A stretch of 64,000 bases of DNA from Paenibacillus lautus NBRC 15380 (GCF_004000945.1 NZ_BIMF01000023.1:1-64000), one strand, 5' to 3'. Counted from the stretch's first letter, positions 17,642-26,904 are shown. Made by a program: numbers and translations. The notes: generated by a model not told the origin, from the letters alone.

Positions 17642-18518
17642 AGGAATGTTGCTTTTGTGAAGCCTTCGGCGTCATGCCGATGTGCTTTTTGAACAGACGA
17701 TTAAAATTGGTCAGCGTGCGGAAGCCGCATTCCAGGGCGACGTCCATCACTTTCATATGGCCCCCTTCCAGCATCGTGACCGCCTGCTCCAGCCGAATGT
17801 GGATCAGGTACAAGAGGGGCGGCATGCCGACCGCACGCTTGAATATTTCGCTGAACCTGGAAGGACTGAGATAGACCAGGGAAGCCAACTCCTCCAGCGT
17901 CCAGGGGTGGGCGAAATTTTGCTCCATCACCATGATGACTTGACGCATTTTCTCCAGCTGCCGTTCGCTGATGCTGGGTTCGCTTCCGCCTTCCCCTTCG
18001 ATCCGGCACTGCCGGTTTACGGTGGCCAGGAATTGGAGCAGAAGCGAGTATACTACCGTAGCGTAAGACCGCTGTTCCCCCACATGCTCCTCCTGCAGCT
18101 CAAACAGCAGCGAACGCAGCTTCCCCATGGCCGGATGGTCGCGGGGGATCAGGTTCATGTAATGCTTGCCCATCTCGCGGAACGGGCTGAACAGCTCCGG
18201 ATCGAACCGGAGGTTATGGATAAACCAAGTCGAATCAAATGAAATGACGGTCATGACAAGATCCTTCGTCTCGTAAGCGCAGTGAAGATCATTCGAGTTG
18301 ATGAGCAGTACATCCCCTTGCTGGAATTCAAATTTTTGCCCGTTGATGATGTAGTAACCCATACCGGATTTAATGTAATTTATCTCCAGCACGTTGTGCC
18401 AATGAAGCTTCTGATAGGGGCCGGTCACGCCAATCGTATCGGCGACAAAAATCGGATAATTCTTGGCTAATATTACTTTTTCCTTCGGTATCGCTTCTTC
18501 CCGCATGATCGATGGCAT
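17640..18518 (-). CDS. AraC-family transcriptional regulator (cupin + HTH)
   Basis: A 292-aa AraC-type regulator. An N-terminal cupin-like sensor covers about 30-170 (HWHNVLEINYIKSG, then GDVLLINSND), and two helix-turn-helix motifs occupy about 190-290. The C-terminal block FRTLTNFNRLFKKHIGMTP is clear. The ATG at 18518 has GGAGGG 7 bases upstream. It lies between the lichenase gene and the sugar transporter genes on the same strand, so it likely activates one or both in response to a glucan oligosaccharide. The inducer is inferred. Confidence 0.9.
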   Translation of the reverse strand: MPSIMREEAIPKEKVILAKNYPIFVADTIGVTGPYQKLHWHNVLEINYIKSGMGYYIINGQKFEFQQGDVLLINSNDLHCAYETKDLVMTVISFDSTWFIHNLRFDPELFSPFREMGKHYMNLIPRDHPAMGKLRSLLFELQEEHVGEQRSYATVVYSLLLQFLATVNRQCRIEGEGGSEPSISERQLEKMRQVIMVMEQNFAHPWTLEELASLVYLSPSRFSEIFKRAVGMPPLLYLIHIRLEQAVTMLEGGHMKVMDVALECGFRTLTNFNRLFKKHIGMTPKASQKQHS

Positions 18519-18612
18519 GATAAATCCCTCCATAACCGATATTTTCTTGTAAGCGTTGCATCCATACATTTCTTGTAAAAAACTCTACCATCTATATTCC
18601 ATAGTTGTAAAT

Positions 18613-18653
18613 AAAAAGCTGCCCCAAATGTCATTTCTGACCTGGGGCAGCAT
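18613..18653 (-). terminator. Terminator of the lichenase gene
   Basis: GCTGCCCC and GGGGCAGC form an 8-pair stem followed by five T residues on the minus strand, about 90 bases past the GH16 stop. Nothing else is seen between 18519 and 18743. Confidence 0.85.
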
Positions 18654-18743
18654 GTTGGTGCGATGATTCCAGAACAATAAGCGGATGCTAATCAAAGAAA
18701 CTCCAACATACCTGATAAAATCATCGGCTGAATACCCGATAAA

Positions 18744-19514
18744 CTAGTTGGCCGGCGTGAATTTGATCCAGTCATAGTACGCGCGTACCGGCGAACCCGG
18801 GTAATTGAATGTTCCGGTCCATATCTCAGCCGGTCCCGATCCTGACCACAGATTAACCATGATATGGCCCGGACTCGTCGGAAGCGCCCCGCGGGAGCCA
18901 TTCTCCGTATGAACCAGTTGGCCGTCTACGTACCACTTGATGGACGAGGGTGACCATTCGAACGCATAATTATGGAAATCGAGCGACGCATCAAACCCTA
19001 AATTGATGATGGTGCTGTGCTGGCCTACGCCATTGGTAAAATAATTCGTTTCCATCTTCGTGGTGTCCTTCCCCAGGATTTCAATATCGATTTCGTCATT
19101 GGACGTGCCTGTGGCTTGACCGGAATACGTAAAGAGGCTCGTCACCAAGCCCGTTCCCTTAGCCGCTTTGATACGCGCTTCAACCCGGCCATAGCCGTAC
19201 TTCAGATGTGTCGCATATTCACCGGAAGCGTAGGATTTGCCCGAGCAGCTCGCAGGGCATCCCGCATTGTCAAGCCGTAAAGCCATAATTCCGTTAGAGA
19301 ACTCCTGGTTTGCCGCCTTCCAGCCCACCCCGAAATCCGGGCCATTCGCCCATCCATCGGAAGTATAAAACAGATTAGGGTTCGTCCCGTTCAGCGGCTC
19401 ATTAAATGCAACGTCGGCAGCCGACGCTTGAATCGGTACCAACAATCCGCATAACAAGCTGCCAGCCATAAGCATTGTCGTCATTTTCTTTCTGAACACA
19501 CTTAGCTTTTTCAT
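18744..19514 (-). CDS. bglS: Secreted GH16 beta-1,3-1,4-glucanase (lichenase)
   Basis: A 256-aa secreted lichenase that cuts mixed-linkage beta-glucan. A signal peptide of about 32 residues ends in ASA. The catalytic motif EIDIEILG is present: nucleophile E141, D143 and acid/base E145. Two Cys (about 86 and 90) are closely spaced. Length and sequence agree with Bacillus and Paenibacillus BglS. The ATG at 19514 has AAAGAGGTG 6 bases upstream. Its products, short beta-glucan oligosaccharides, would be natural substrates for the transporter, kinase and GH4 enzyme encoded downstream on the same strand. Confidence 0.95.
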   Translation of the reverse strand: MKKLSVFRKKMTTMLMAGSLLCGLLVPIQASAADVAFNEPLNGTNPNLFYTSDGWANGPDFGVGWKAANQEFSNGIMALRLDNAGCPASCSGKSYASGEYATHLKYGYGRVEARIKAAKGTGLVTSLFTYSGQATGTSNDEIDIEILGKDTTKMETNYFTNGVGQHSTIINLGFDASLDFHNYAFEWSPSSIKWYVDGQLVHTENGSRGALPTSPGHIMVNLWSGSGPAEIWTGTFNYPGSPVRAYYDWIKFTPAN

Positions 19515-19732
19515 GAATAACACCTCTTTCTTGAAATGTAATAAACGGAAAAAAGCTCGAAGATCCCGTGCTGCTCATCCCCCTGACCGCTCAATCCCTC
19601 CCTTCATCTCATAGCCGTGTGACCACCAAGAATCGTTGATCCATTCTATCCTACATGCAAATCACTTGGAAATCTTAGCCATTTCAAGGATAAAACGACA
19701 CTATTTAACGGCCCTTGCTGCCTATCCAAGCG

Positions 19733-19774
19733 AAAAAGACTGCAACAGGTCTCACGCTTCCCTGTCACAGTCTT
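19733..19774 (-). terminator. Terminator of the second AraC-type gene
   Basis: AAGACTG plus ACAGG pair with CCTGT plus CAGTCTT, followed by T residues on the minus strand, 30 bases past the AraC stop. Confidence 0.8.
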
Positions 19775-19804
19775 GTTATGCATACCCTTTCCTACTCAAC
19801 TAAA

Positions 19805-20662
19805 CTACATTGGCACCGGCACGCGCTGCTGCCGATACGAGGTAGGCGATATGCGGTAATACTTAGCGAATGCTCTCGAAAACGTGTGGAGGTTGGAATA
19901 TCCCAGCGAAAAAGCAGCCTCCGTCACGGACACATCGGTTTCGGTCAGCAGCACCGCTGCCCGCTCCATCCGCAGCTTCATTAAATAATGACTCGGACTG
20001 ATGCCATACGCCCGAATAAATTCACAATACAGATGCGTCCGGTGTACGCCAGCATACTCGACAACATCCGTGACCGTGATCCCCTCCATGTAATGGGAAT
20101 CCATATAATGAACGCTTTGCTCGAGCCAGTTCGATTTACTCCCTCTTTTGACCGTGGCGGCAGCCAGCAGTTCAAACAGCTGATATAACCATTTCTGTCG
20201 TCCAAATTCGTTGCCAATGGTATCGTCATCCACACACCCGAATATTTGATTCAACACCGCCTGCAGCTCCCCCTTCATCACGGCAAACATAAAGGGCTGG
20301 CCCGGATGTAACCCGATCCGGCTCAATGCACTGTCAGTTAATTCTCCATCCAGGACGACCCACTGCGTACGCAGCGACGGCTCCGAATGGCGATTCGGTT
20401 CCCAGTAACTGAACCTCGTATGAGGAAACAGGCAAAAGACGTCCCCTTCCGACAAAGTGACCTCCTCATCCCCGTAAGCCAGTGAGATCTTTCCGCTTAG
20501 AACAAAATGCAGCGAATAGTTTTCGGATACTTTGGGGCCCACGTAATAATGGGGTTTCGCCATGCTGCGGCCTGTACGGAGAATCCAGATTCCTCCCTTT
20601 CTTTCCATATCCGACGGTATGCAGTACTTCATTTCGGCATACTCAAAGGCAAACTCCTTCAC
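19805..20662 (-). CDS. AraC-family transcriptional regulator
   Basis: A 285-aa AraC-type regulator. An N-terminal cupin-like domain (YSLHFVLSGKISLAYGDEEVTL, then EGDVFCLFPHTRFSY) precedes the C-terminal double helix-turn-helix with FSLGYSNLHTFSRAFAKYY. A GTG start at 20662 was chosen because GGAGGG lies 7 bases upstream; the upstream extension to 20770 has no ribosome site and overlaps the next terminator. It is upstream of the lichenase gene on the same strand, so it may control it. No ligand can be read. Confidence 0.88.
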   Translation of the reverse strand: MKEFAFEYAEMKYCIPSDMERKGGIWILRTGRSMAKPHYYVGPKVSENYSLHFVLSGKISLAYGDEEVTLSEGDVFCLFPHTRFSYWEPNRHSEPSLRTQWVVLDGELTDSALSRIGLHPGQPFMFAVMKGELQAVLNQIFGCVDDDTIGNEFGRQKWLYQLFELLAAATVKRGSKSNWLEQSVHYMDSHYMEGITVTDVVEYAGVHRTHLYCEFIRAYGISPSHYLMKLRMERAAVLLTETDVSVTEAAFSLGYSNLHTFSRAFAKYYRISPTSYRQQRVPVPM

Positions 20663-20753
20663 ATGATATCCCTCCCTCACAAAAAAAGAATGTTTCCAGC
20701 TACCGTGGAACCCTGGCATGTTACGCCTGCCTTCATCAGGTAAAAAAACAACA

Positions 20754-20779
20754 AAAAGACACAGCCCCATGACTGTGCC
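20754..20779 (-). terminator. Terminator of the sulfurtransferase operon
   Basis: GGCACAG and CTGTGTC pair around an 8-base loop, followed by a T run on the minus strand, 79 bases past the stop at 20858. Confidence 0.65.
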
Positions 20780-20857
20780 TCCAGTGTTCTGGTCGACAAA
20801 CCTTCCGTATGTTATCTAGATTGATGTTGCCCTGCGTGAGACGCAGGCTCCTCAGCT

Positions 20858-21703
20858 TTACACGTTCCCAATCGACACCGGATTGTCCTTATAGCTGATC
20901 CAGTCGCTCCAGCTGCCTGCATACAGCTTCACCTTACGGTATCCGGCTTCCTGCAAAGCCAGCACGTTCGGGCACGCGGACAGCCCGGAGCCGCAATACA
21001 CAATCACTTCATCCTCGGGAGATATTCCGGCAAAACGTTCCCGCTGCCGCTCTGCTCCCTTCCATGTCCCGTCCTCATCCATCCCGTCCTTCCAAAAGGC
21101 GTGCACCGCTCCCGGAATATGTCCGGCCACCGGATCCAGCGGCGCCGTTTCTCCCGTGAACTGCTTCCAGTCCCTTGAATCGAGCAGGGTCACGCCGGCT
21201 GCGCCAAGCTTTGCCCTCACCTCGTTCACATCAGCCAGCCAATCCTCCTGGACACTTGCCTGGAATACACGCGGAGTTACCTCGCTCTTCTTCGATGTAA
21301 GCGGATATCCGGCTGACTTCCAGCTTGCGAATCCTCCATCCAATATATATGCCGACCCATGGCCCAGGTATTTCAAAATCCACCATAACCGCGCCCCTTC
21401 CGGGCGAAGGTCATCGTCATAGACAACAACGGGCGTACTCGCATCGATCCCGAACTTGCCGAGTCGCCGGGCCAGCTCCTCCAGATGCGGTAAGGGACTC
21501 CGGCCGCCGTGCTCGCCTGGAGGATCCATCAGATCCTTTTTCAAATCAACGAATACGGCACCGGGAACATGCTCACGCTGGTAAGCCTCAAAGCCGTAAC
21601 CCGGATCGCCCGGGCTGAATCGGACATCCGCAATGACAAGCTGACCCGGATTCGACTGCAGCTGTTCCAGCACCCATTCCTTGCTTACGATATTACTTGA
21701 CAT
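20858..21703 (-). CDS. sseA: 3-Mercaptopyruvate/thiosulfate sulfurtransferase
   Basis: A 281-aa tandem-rhodanese protein that moves a sulfane sulfur to cyanide, thiols or other acceptors. The N-terminal rhodanese domain (about 1-145) is inactive, with Asp in place of the catalytic Cys. The C-terminal domain carries Cys237 in the loop CGSGLS, nearer the mercaptopyruvate form (CGSGxT) than thiosulfate rhodaneses. The ATG at 21703 has GAAGGGA 10 bases upstream. It is the last gene of the sulfur-scavenging block, 34 bases below the ABC ATPase, which suggests handling of released reduced sulfur. Confidence 0.9.
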   Translation of the reverse strand: MSSNIVSKEWVLEQLQSNPGQLVIADVRFSPGDPGYGFEAYQREHVPGAVFVDLKKDLMDPPGEHGGRSPLPHLEELARRLGKFGIDASTPVVVYDDDLRPEGARLWWILKYLGHGSAYILDGGFASWKSAGYPLTSKKSEVTPRVFQASVQEDWLADVNEVRAKLGAAGVTLLDSRDWKQFTGETAPLDPVAGHIPGAVHAFWKDGMDEDGTWKGAERQRERFAGISPEDEVIVYCGSGLSACPNVLALQEAGYRKVKLYAGSWSDWISYKDNPVSIGNV

Positions 21704-21737
21704 GAGTTCCACGTCCCTTCTGATTTCAAGCCGCTGA

Positions 21738-22511
21738 TTAAATCCTAAATTCCAAATCCGCTTCCGTCTTTACATCATAAATCGCAGAGTAGATGTCGTT
21801 CTGAATCTTCAGGAGGCTGGCATCCTCCCGCTTGCGCGGACGCTCATGAGGAACGTCGAAAATATGGTGAATGCGCCCGGGGCGCGGGGACAGCAGGACG
21901 ACCCGGTCTGCGAGAAAGACGGCTTCGGATACGTCATGGGTCACAAACACCACCGTCTTCTTCTCCTCCTGCCATATGCGGAGCAGATCCTGCTGAAGCT
22001 GAAGCCGGGTAAGATGGTCCACCGCGCCGAACGGCTCGTCCATCAGGAGGATGTTCGGACTGCTCACGAGCGCCCTTGCGATCCCTGCGCGCTGCCGCAT
22101 GCCTCCCGACAGATGATGGGGATATTTCGAGCCGAATCCCTGCAGACCGACCATATTCAGATATTTGTCTACGAGCGTTTGCCGCTCCGTCTTTTTCATG
22201 CCGCCCAGCTCCAGCCCGAGACCCACGTTCTGTGAAATCGTCCGCCATGGGTACAGGGATGCATCCTGAAATACAACCCCCGAGCTCCGGGTGGGTCCCT
22301 TAACCTTCGCGCCATCCAGCAAAATCTCGCCTTCCGTCGGGAGCTGCAACCCCGCCAGCAGTTCGAGCAGCGTGCTTTTCCCGCAGCCGCTCGGCCCAAG
22401 GATGCACAGGAATTCGCCGTCCCGGACCTGCAAATTTATATGTTGAAGCGTGATCGTAGGAAGATCGCCGTCATAGACCTTCGAGACATTTTCAACCGTA
22501 AAGCCGGACAT
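21738..22511 (-). CDS. ABC ATPase, sulfonate/taurine/nitrate type (SsuB-like)
   Basis: A 257-aa ABC ATPase of the nitrate/sulfonate/taurine importer family. Walker A is GPSGCGKST at 39-47, the Q-loop FQDASLYPW near 83-91, the signature LSGGMRQR near 136, Walker B ILLMDEP near 157 and the H-loop FVTHD near 192. The ATG at 22511 has AGGAGG 7 bases upstream. It energises the permease at 23590 with the binding protein at 22533. The substrate is inferred from the neighbouring monooxygenases and could also be an aromatic sulfur compound. Confidence 0.93.
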   Translation of the reverse strand: MSGFTVENVSKVYDGDLPTITLQHINLQVRDGEFLCILGPSGCGKSTLLELLAGLQLPTEGEILLDGAKVKGPTRSSGVVFQDASLYPWRTISQNVGLGLELGGMKKTERQTLVDKYLNMVGLQGFGSKYPHHLSGGMRQRAGIARALVSSPNILLMDEPFGAVDHLTRLQLQQDLLRIWQEEKKTVVFVTHDVSEAVFLADRVVLLSPRPGRIHHIFDVPHERPRKREDASLLKIQNDIYSAIYDVKTEADLEFRI

Positions 22512-22532
22512 AGGAACGCCTCCTGTCACACT

Positions 22533-23549
22533 TTATTTTTTCGGAATAAACCTGAGGTCCAGGATGTCCTCCACCTTATAGATCTCATCCTGGAAGCCCA
22601 GCTCCTTCTGAATCTGCTGGGTATCATTCAACGCGTTGATGTCCACGTCCGGATTGTTCTCCCACAGCACCTCTTCGCGCTCCAGCGCCAGATCCAGCAC
22701 CACGGGATCGATCTCGATATTGTTCAGATAGTAAGTCTTAAACTCGTCCGGATGGCTCTTCGCATATTCCTGAGATTTGAAATAAGCCCGCAGCAGCTTC
22801 TCGACCAATTCCGGTTTCTCTTCCAGAATACCGTCGCGCGCCGCCAGCACCCCGGTGTGGAAGGTCGGCAGGTAATCCCAGCCTGTAGCGATGATATGGC
22901 CTTTTCCCTGTTTCTCCGCGAGAGAAGCGAACGGTTCATGAATGATGGTGGCGTCGACCTGTCCGGTTTCCAGACTCGCGTAAGCCGCCTGATGCGTGCT
23001 GTTGGCAATGAAGGTCACATCGTCCGGACTCAATCCGTGCTCCTTCAGGATGACCTGCGTATATACCTCCAGGCCGCTGCCGAACACGGCGATGCCCACC
23101 TTCTTGCCCTTCAGGTCTTCCACCTTCTGGATCTCCGGCGAGGCGATCAGGTAGAACGGCCCCTTGGTCCGGAACATGGAGGAGACGATTTTGACGGGAG
23201 CGCCCTTGCCCGCAGCCACAATCGCCGTCGTCGTGGCCACGTCGACCACGTCAATGTCCTTGCTGGTCAGACCGGCTATCGGATCCTTGGTGGTGATAAA
23301 TTCGACGTCGAGTCCTTCCTCCTCAAAGAATCCCTTCTCCGCCCCGAAGGACACCGCCAGTCCACTGACCCCGCTAAGCGGCGCGTACCGGATCTTCTCC
23401 AGCTTGGCGCCTGCCGCGCTCTCTCCGTCCCCGGCGGACGGTGCCGCTCCCTTGCCGTTATCTTGACCGCTTGCGCAGCCGGCCGTCATGGCGATCAGCC
23501 ATATCGCCGCAAGCGCTATAAGGTATGGACGTATTCCTCTTCTGTTCAT
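22533..23549 (-). CDS. ABC binding lipoprotein, sulfonate type (SsuA-like)
   Basis: A 338-aa NMT1/SsuA-type solute-binding lipoprotein. The signal peptide ends in MTAGC (Cys 25) and is followed by a Gly/Ala/Glu spacer. The core opens with LEKIRYAPLSGVSGLAV and FFEEEGLDVEFI, and the conserved ATIIHEPFA segment is near 195. GGGGGAG sits before the ATG. It lies between the permease and ATPase genes. The ligand is probably a sulfonate, sulfate ester or related organosulfur compound, inferred from context. Confidence 0.92.
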   Translation of the reverse strand: MNRRGIRPYLIALAAIWLIAMTAGCASGQDNGKGAAPSAGDGESAAGAKLEKIRYAPLSGVSGLAVSFGAEKGFFEEEGLDVEFITTKDPIAGLTSKDIDVVDVATTTAIVAAGKGAPVKIVSSMFRTKGPFYLIASPEIQKVEDLKGKKVGIAVFGSGLEVYTQVILKEHGLSPDDVTFIANSTHQAAYASLETGQVDATIIHEPFASLAEKQGKGHIIATGWDYLPTFHTGVLAARDGILEEKPELVEKLLRAYFKSQEYAKSHPDEFKTYYLNNIEIDPVVLDLALEREEVLWENNPDVDINALNDTQQIQKELGFQDEIYKVEDILDLRFIPKK

Positions 23550-23589
23550 ATGGATCTCTCCCCCTGTAAGTGAAGCTTTTTCTGATGAA

Positions 23590-24366
23590 CTATGATGATT
23601 TCCATTTCAAAAACACATTGCGTTCCAACAAATCGATGAATGAAATAATAAGTACGGATACCACGGTAACCAGCGCTACGATAGCAAAGGCCTGCGCGGT
23701 ATTATACAGCGATGTCGCCTTCACGAGAATATTCCCAAGGCCATCCTTCGACGCCAGCATCTCCCCGAACAGAGCCCCGACCAGTCCGGTTGCAGCCGAT
23801 AAACGCAGACCCGCAAAAATGGTTGGCGAAGCCGATGGCAAAATCACTTTCATGATGGTCTGGTACCGCGTGGCCTCGAAAACTTGGGCGACCTTCAGAT
23901 GGTTGTCCGCCGTCTGTTTAATTCCGGTCATCGTATTGACCGTGATCGTAAAGAAACAGAACAGGAACACAATCGATATTTTATGCGTGACCCCGATCCC
24001 GAGCCAAAGCGCAAGCAGCGGCACAATCGTGACTTTCGGAATCGCCATCAGCGCCGAGAGATACGGCCGGAAGAACTGCTCCGCCCAAGGGATCAGCACC
24101 AGAGCCATGCCGACGGCCAAACCGCCAAGGGCGGCAATGCCGTAGCCCGCAACGAATTCGCCCAGGGTGACATACAGATGCTTCCAGATCTCCCCGTCAC
24201 CGAACAGTTTGAACAGCTCTAGGAATACCTGGGAAGGTGCGGGCAGGTACAGGCTGCTGACGGTTTCCGTACGAACCAGAAGCTCGCAGATGCCCAGTAT
24301 AATCAGCAGCAAAACCGCCTGCCCCGCCCAGATGCCGCGGAATTTCTTGGCTTTCCTCGTTCCCAT
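23590..24366 (-). CDS. ABC permease, sulfonate type (SsuC-like)
   Basis: A 258-aa permease of the SsuC/TauC/NrtB class with about six membrane segments. The EAA loop is near residue 145 (LKVAQVFEATRYQTIMKVILPSA in its mid-part). ATG 24366 has AAGGGG 8 bases upstream. Its start is only 5 bases below the stop of the monooxygenase gene, which indicates one transcript. With the binding protein and ATPase it forms a complete importer. Confidence 0.92.
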   Translation of the reverse strand: MGTRKAKKFRGIWAGQAVLLLIILGICELLVRTETVSSLYLPAPSQVFLELFKLFGDGEIWKHLYVTLGEFVAGYGIAALGGLAVGMALVLIPWAEQFFRPYLSALMAIPKVTIVPLLALWLGIGVTHKISIVFLFCFFTITVNTMTGIKQTADNHLKVAQVFEATRYQTIMKVILPSASPTIFAGLRLSAATGLVGALFGEMLASKDGLGNILVKATSLYNTAQAFAIVALVTVVSVLIISFIDLLERNVFLKWKSS

Positions 24367-24371
24367 CAGGC

Positions 24372-25712
24372 TCACCCCTTCGCAATCAGATCATAGCGGT
24401 TCCCCGGGCGGCTCAGTCCCAAATGCTCCCGGAAGGTGCTGCCTTCATATTCGGTACGGAACAAGCCCCGACGCTGAAGCTCGGGGACAACCAACTCCAG
24501 GAACAAATCCAGTCCACCCGGCATATAAGGCGGGCACACATTGAATCCGTCTGCAGCTTCATCCCGGAACCACTCTTCGATGATATCCGCCACCTGCTGC
24601 GTGCTGCCGACCACGAGCAGATGCCCGCGGACCGTGACGGTGAAGAAATAGAACAGGTCCCTGATCGTAATATCTTCTCGTCCGTTGGCCCCTCTGGCCA
24701 AGCCGGCCCAGTGCAGCGCGGTTTCCGAAGCGGATAGGTCAGGCAGCGGATCCTCCAGCGAATATCCCCTCAGGTCGATTCCGATCTTATCGGACAGCGG
24801 TCCCAGGTCGTAATCCGTAACGACCAGCTCATTCAGCTCCGCATATTTGGCCCGTGCTTCTTCCTCCGTCCGGCCCACGATCGGAACCAGCCCGGGGAGG
24901 ACCTTCAAATCCGAAGCTTCCCTTCCATACTCCGGCAGGCGGCCTTTCACTTCCTTGTAAAATTTCACGGCGACTTCTTTCACGTTCGTTCCGGTGAAGA
25001 CCATATCGGAATATTGGGCCGCCAGCATTTGGCTGCGCAGGGAGGTTCCTGCCGTGATCAGCGGAAGCTGCCCCTGTATCGGGCGCAGAATGTTCAGCGG
25101 ACCGGCGACGGAGAAGTGCTCGCCGACATGGTTCAGGGCGTGCACCTTGCTGCCATCTGCGAACATGCCGCTTGCCTTGTCACGCGGAAGGGAGTCATCC
25201 TCCCAGGTGTCCCACAGTCCGCTGACAATTTCGATGAATTCCTCGGCATAGTCGTACCGCTTGGCGTTATCCCAATGCTTCTCCCGGCTGAAATTCAGAG
25301 CAGCCCGCGTATCGGAGCCTGTTACGACATTCCATGAAGCCCGGCCCCGGCTGAGATGATCCAGCGATGCCGTGAAGCGTGCGATGTTGTAAGGCTCGGC
25401 ATAGGTGGTGTTCACCGTGCCGATCAAACCGATTTTATCCGTTGCCGCTGCCAGGTAGGACAGCATGGTGAACGGCTCCAGCCGCGTCATTTGGGAAGGG
25501 AATAAATGCTGCATATCCGCGCTCGTGGCCAATCGGTCCCCCAGGAAAAAGAAATCGAACTTGGCCTTCTCAAGCTTCTGGGCGACCTCCTTCAGGAACT
25601 GGGGATCGTAAGCCCCGTCCGTCTTGCCTTCGGGCAGTCTCCAGCCCGCTGGATGATAGCCTGTCCCGAATAAAAACAATCCAAGATGCAATTGACGACG
25701 TTTTGAACTCAT
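24372..25712 (-). CDS. NtaA/SnaA/DszA-family FMN-dependent monooxygenase (1)
   Basis: A 446-aa luciferase-fold monooxygenase of the NtaA/SnaA/DszA/SoxA group. These use reduced FMN and O2, supplied by a separate flavin reductase, to oxidise substrates such as nitrilotriacetate or dibenzothiophene sulfone. Family blocks include FFLGDRLA near 54, RFTASLDHLSRGRASWNVVT near 110 and FVEL-like ending LVVPELQRRGLFRTEY. The ATG at 25712 has AAGGTG 8 bases upstream. No flavin reductase gene is nearby. Context with an SsuABC-like importer suggests desulfurisation of an organic sulfur compound. Confidence 0.88.
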   Translation of the reverse strand: MSSKRRQLHLGLFLFGTGYHPAGWRLPEGKTDGAYDPQFLKEVAQKLEKAKFDFFFLGDRLATSADMQHLFPSQMTRLEPFTMLSYLAAATDKIGLIGTVNTTYAEPYNIARFTASLDHLSRGRASWNVVTGSDTRAALNFSREKHWDNAKRYDYAEEFIEIVSGLWDTWEDDSLPRDKASGMFADGSKVHALNHVGEHFSVAGPLNILRPIQGQLPLITAGTSLRSQMLAAQYSDMVFTGTNVKEVAVKFYKEVKGRLPEYGREASDLKVLPGLVPIVGRTEEEARAKYAELNELVVTDYDLGPLSDKIGIDLRGYSLEDPLPDLSASETALHWAGLARGANGREDITIRDLFYFFTVTVRGHLLVVGSTQQVADIIEEWFRDEAADGFNVCPPYMPGGLDLFLELVVPELQRRGLFRTEYEGSTFREHLGLSRPGNRYDLIAKG

Positions 25713-25788
25713 GGTTGTGTCACCTTCCTGATCCATATTAGTTATAGTTGATATCGTGCTGTATGGGTATGTCACCTATATATCCGCT

Positions 25789-26769
25789 TTATCCGCGGAG
25801 TTCCTCCGTTAAGCGGTCGATCTCCTGCAGTTCTTCCTCTGTCAGCCGCTCATCCGAATGCTTCAATGTTTCCGCGATATGCTCGGGCTTGGATGCCCCG
25901 ACAATGGCTGACGTGATGCCCGGGCGGCTGAGCACCCAGTTCAGGGCGAACTGCGGAAGCGTCCATCCCCGCTGCTCGGCCAGCGGCCGGATCCCTTCCA
26001 CAATGGAGAGCGCATGCCGCTGGTTCAGCAGCAATTGCAATCGCTGTTCACCTGCAGCCAGGCGCGAGTCCGATGGGGGAGCTTCGCCCGCCCGGTACTT
26101 CCCGGACAATATGCCCCGGCCGAGCGGGCTGTACACGATAACCCCAACCTCCTCGGACTGGGCAAAGGGAATTAATTCGCGTTCGATATCCCTCGTAATG
26201 AGGCTGTATTCCGGCTGCACGCTCTCGAATCGACGAAGGCCATGCAGCGCACTGATGCCATGAGCTTTAGCCAGCTGCCAAGCCGCGTAGTTCGAGCAGC
26301 CGATATAGCGGATTTTGCCCTGACGCACAAGATCCGTAAGTGCCTCAAGCGTCTCGTCCAGCGGGGTAAACTCATCAAACCGGTGCACTTGATAAAGATC
26401 GATATAATCCGTCTGGAGCCGAGCAAGGCTGTTCTCCAGCGCGCGATAAATATGATAGCGGCTTTGGCCTTGGTCATTGATGCCGGGTCCGATCCGGTTA
26501 TGCAGCTTCGTAGCCAAGAGAATATCCTGTCTTCGCCCCTTCAGCAGCCTGCCCAAAATTTCTTCCGATTCCCCTAGCTGGTTTACGTTCCCGTTATCCA
26601 TGCCCGTACCGTACACGTCAGCTGTATCGATCAGATTGATTCCGGAAGCAAGCGCCTGATCCAATACGGCGGCCGAAGCCCTCTCATCGATCCAGCGCCC
26701 GAACGCCATCGTCCCGAGACTCACCTCCGACACTTGAACTCCCGTTCTGCCTAGTGCTCTATACTTCAT
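25789..26769 (-). CDS. Aldo/keto reductase
   Basis: A 326-aa NADPH-dependent aldo/keto reductase with a TIM-barrel fold. Catalytic residues D48 and Y53 (in DTADVYG) and K88 are seen, with the His in YQVHRFD. The C-terminal cofactor block ITSAIVGASKPEH is present. The ATG at 26769 has GAGGAGG 9 bases upstream. It is the first gene after the attenuator leader (26797-26933) and heads the AKR-monooxygenase-transporter-sulfurtransferase unit. It may reduce an aldehyde released by the monooxygenases; this is inference. Confidence 0.9.
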   Translation of the reverse strand: MKYRALGRTGVQVSEVSLGTMAFGRWIDERASAAVLDQALASGINLIDTADVYGTGMDNGNVNQLGESEEILGRLLKGRRQDILLATKLHNRIGPGINDQGQSRYHIYRALENSLARLQTDYIDLYQVHRFDEFTPLDETLEALTDLVRQGKIRYIGCSNYAAWQLAKAHGISALHGLRRFESVQPEYSLITRDIERELIPFAQSEEVGVIVYSPLGRGILSGKYRAGEAPPSDSRLAAGEQRLQLLLNQRHALSIVEGIRPLAEQRGWTLPQFALNWVLSRPGITSAIVGASKPEHIAETLKHSDERLTEEELQEIDRLTEELRG

Positions 26770-26796
26770 ACATTGCAGCCTCCTCGTAAGATTCAT

Positions 26797-26874
26797 AAAA
26801 AACAGCCGAAGACACACCTCGGATCACAAGTTGATCCAAGGATGCATCTCCGGCTGTCCGGTAGAATGTGCATC
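26797..26874 (-). promoter_or_regulatory. Transcription attenuator: mutually exclusive terminator and antiterminator
   Basis: The leader upstream of the aldo/keto reductase gene holds a terminator on the minus strand: ACAGCCGGAGA (26857-26847) pairs with TCTTCGGCTGT (26812-26802), enclosing an inner GGATCA/TGATCC hairpin, and is followed by a T run (26801-26797). Its 5' arm can instead pair inside an earlier hairpin, GATGCA with TGCATC (26874-26869 and 26846-26841) plus CCGG with CCGG. Only one structure can form at a time. The terminator lies 28 bases before the start codon, with no room for a promoter in between. I do not recognise a known riboswitch, S-box or T-box core. Confidence 0.7.
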
Positions 26875-26904
26875 AATTCTATTATTTCCGATGTGTTAAG
26901 TAGG

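Noticed and set aside
22440..23573. 377-aa plus-strand open frame
   Set aside because: It is antisense to the sulfonate-type binding protein and ATPase genes, with no recognisable domain.
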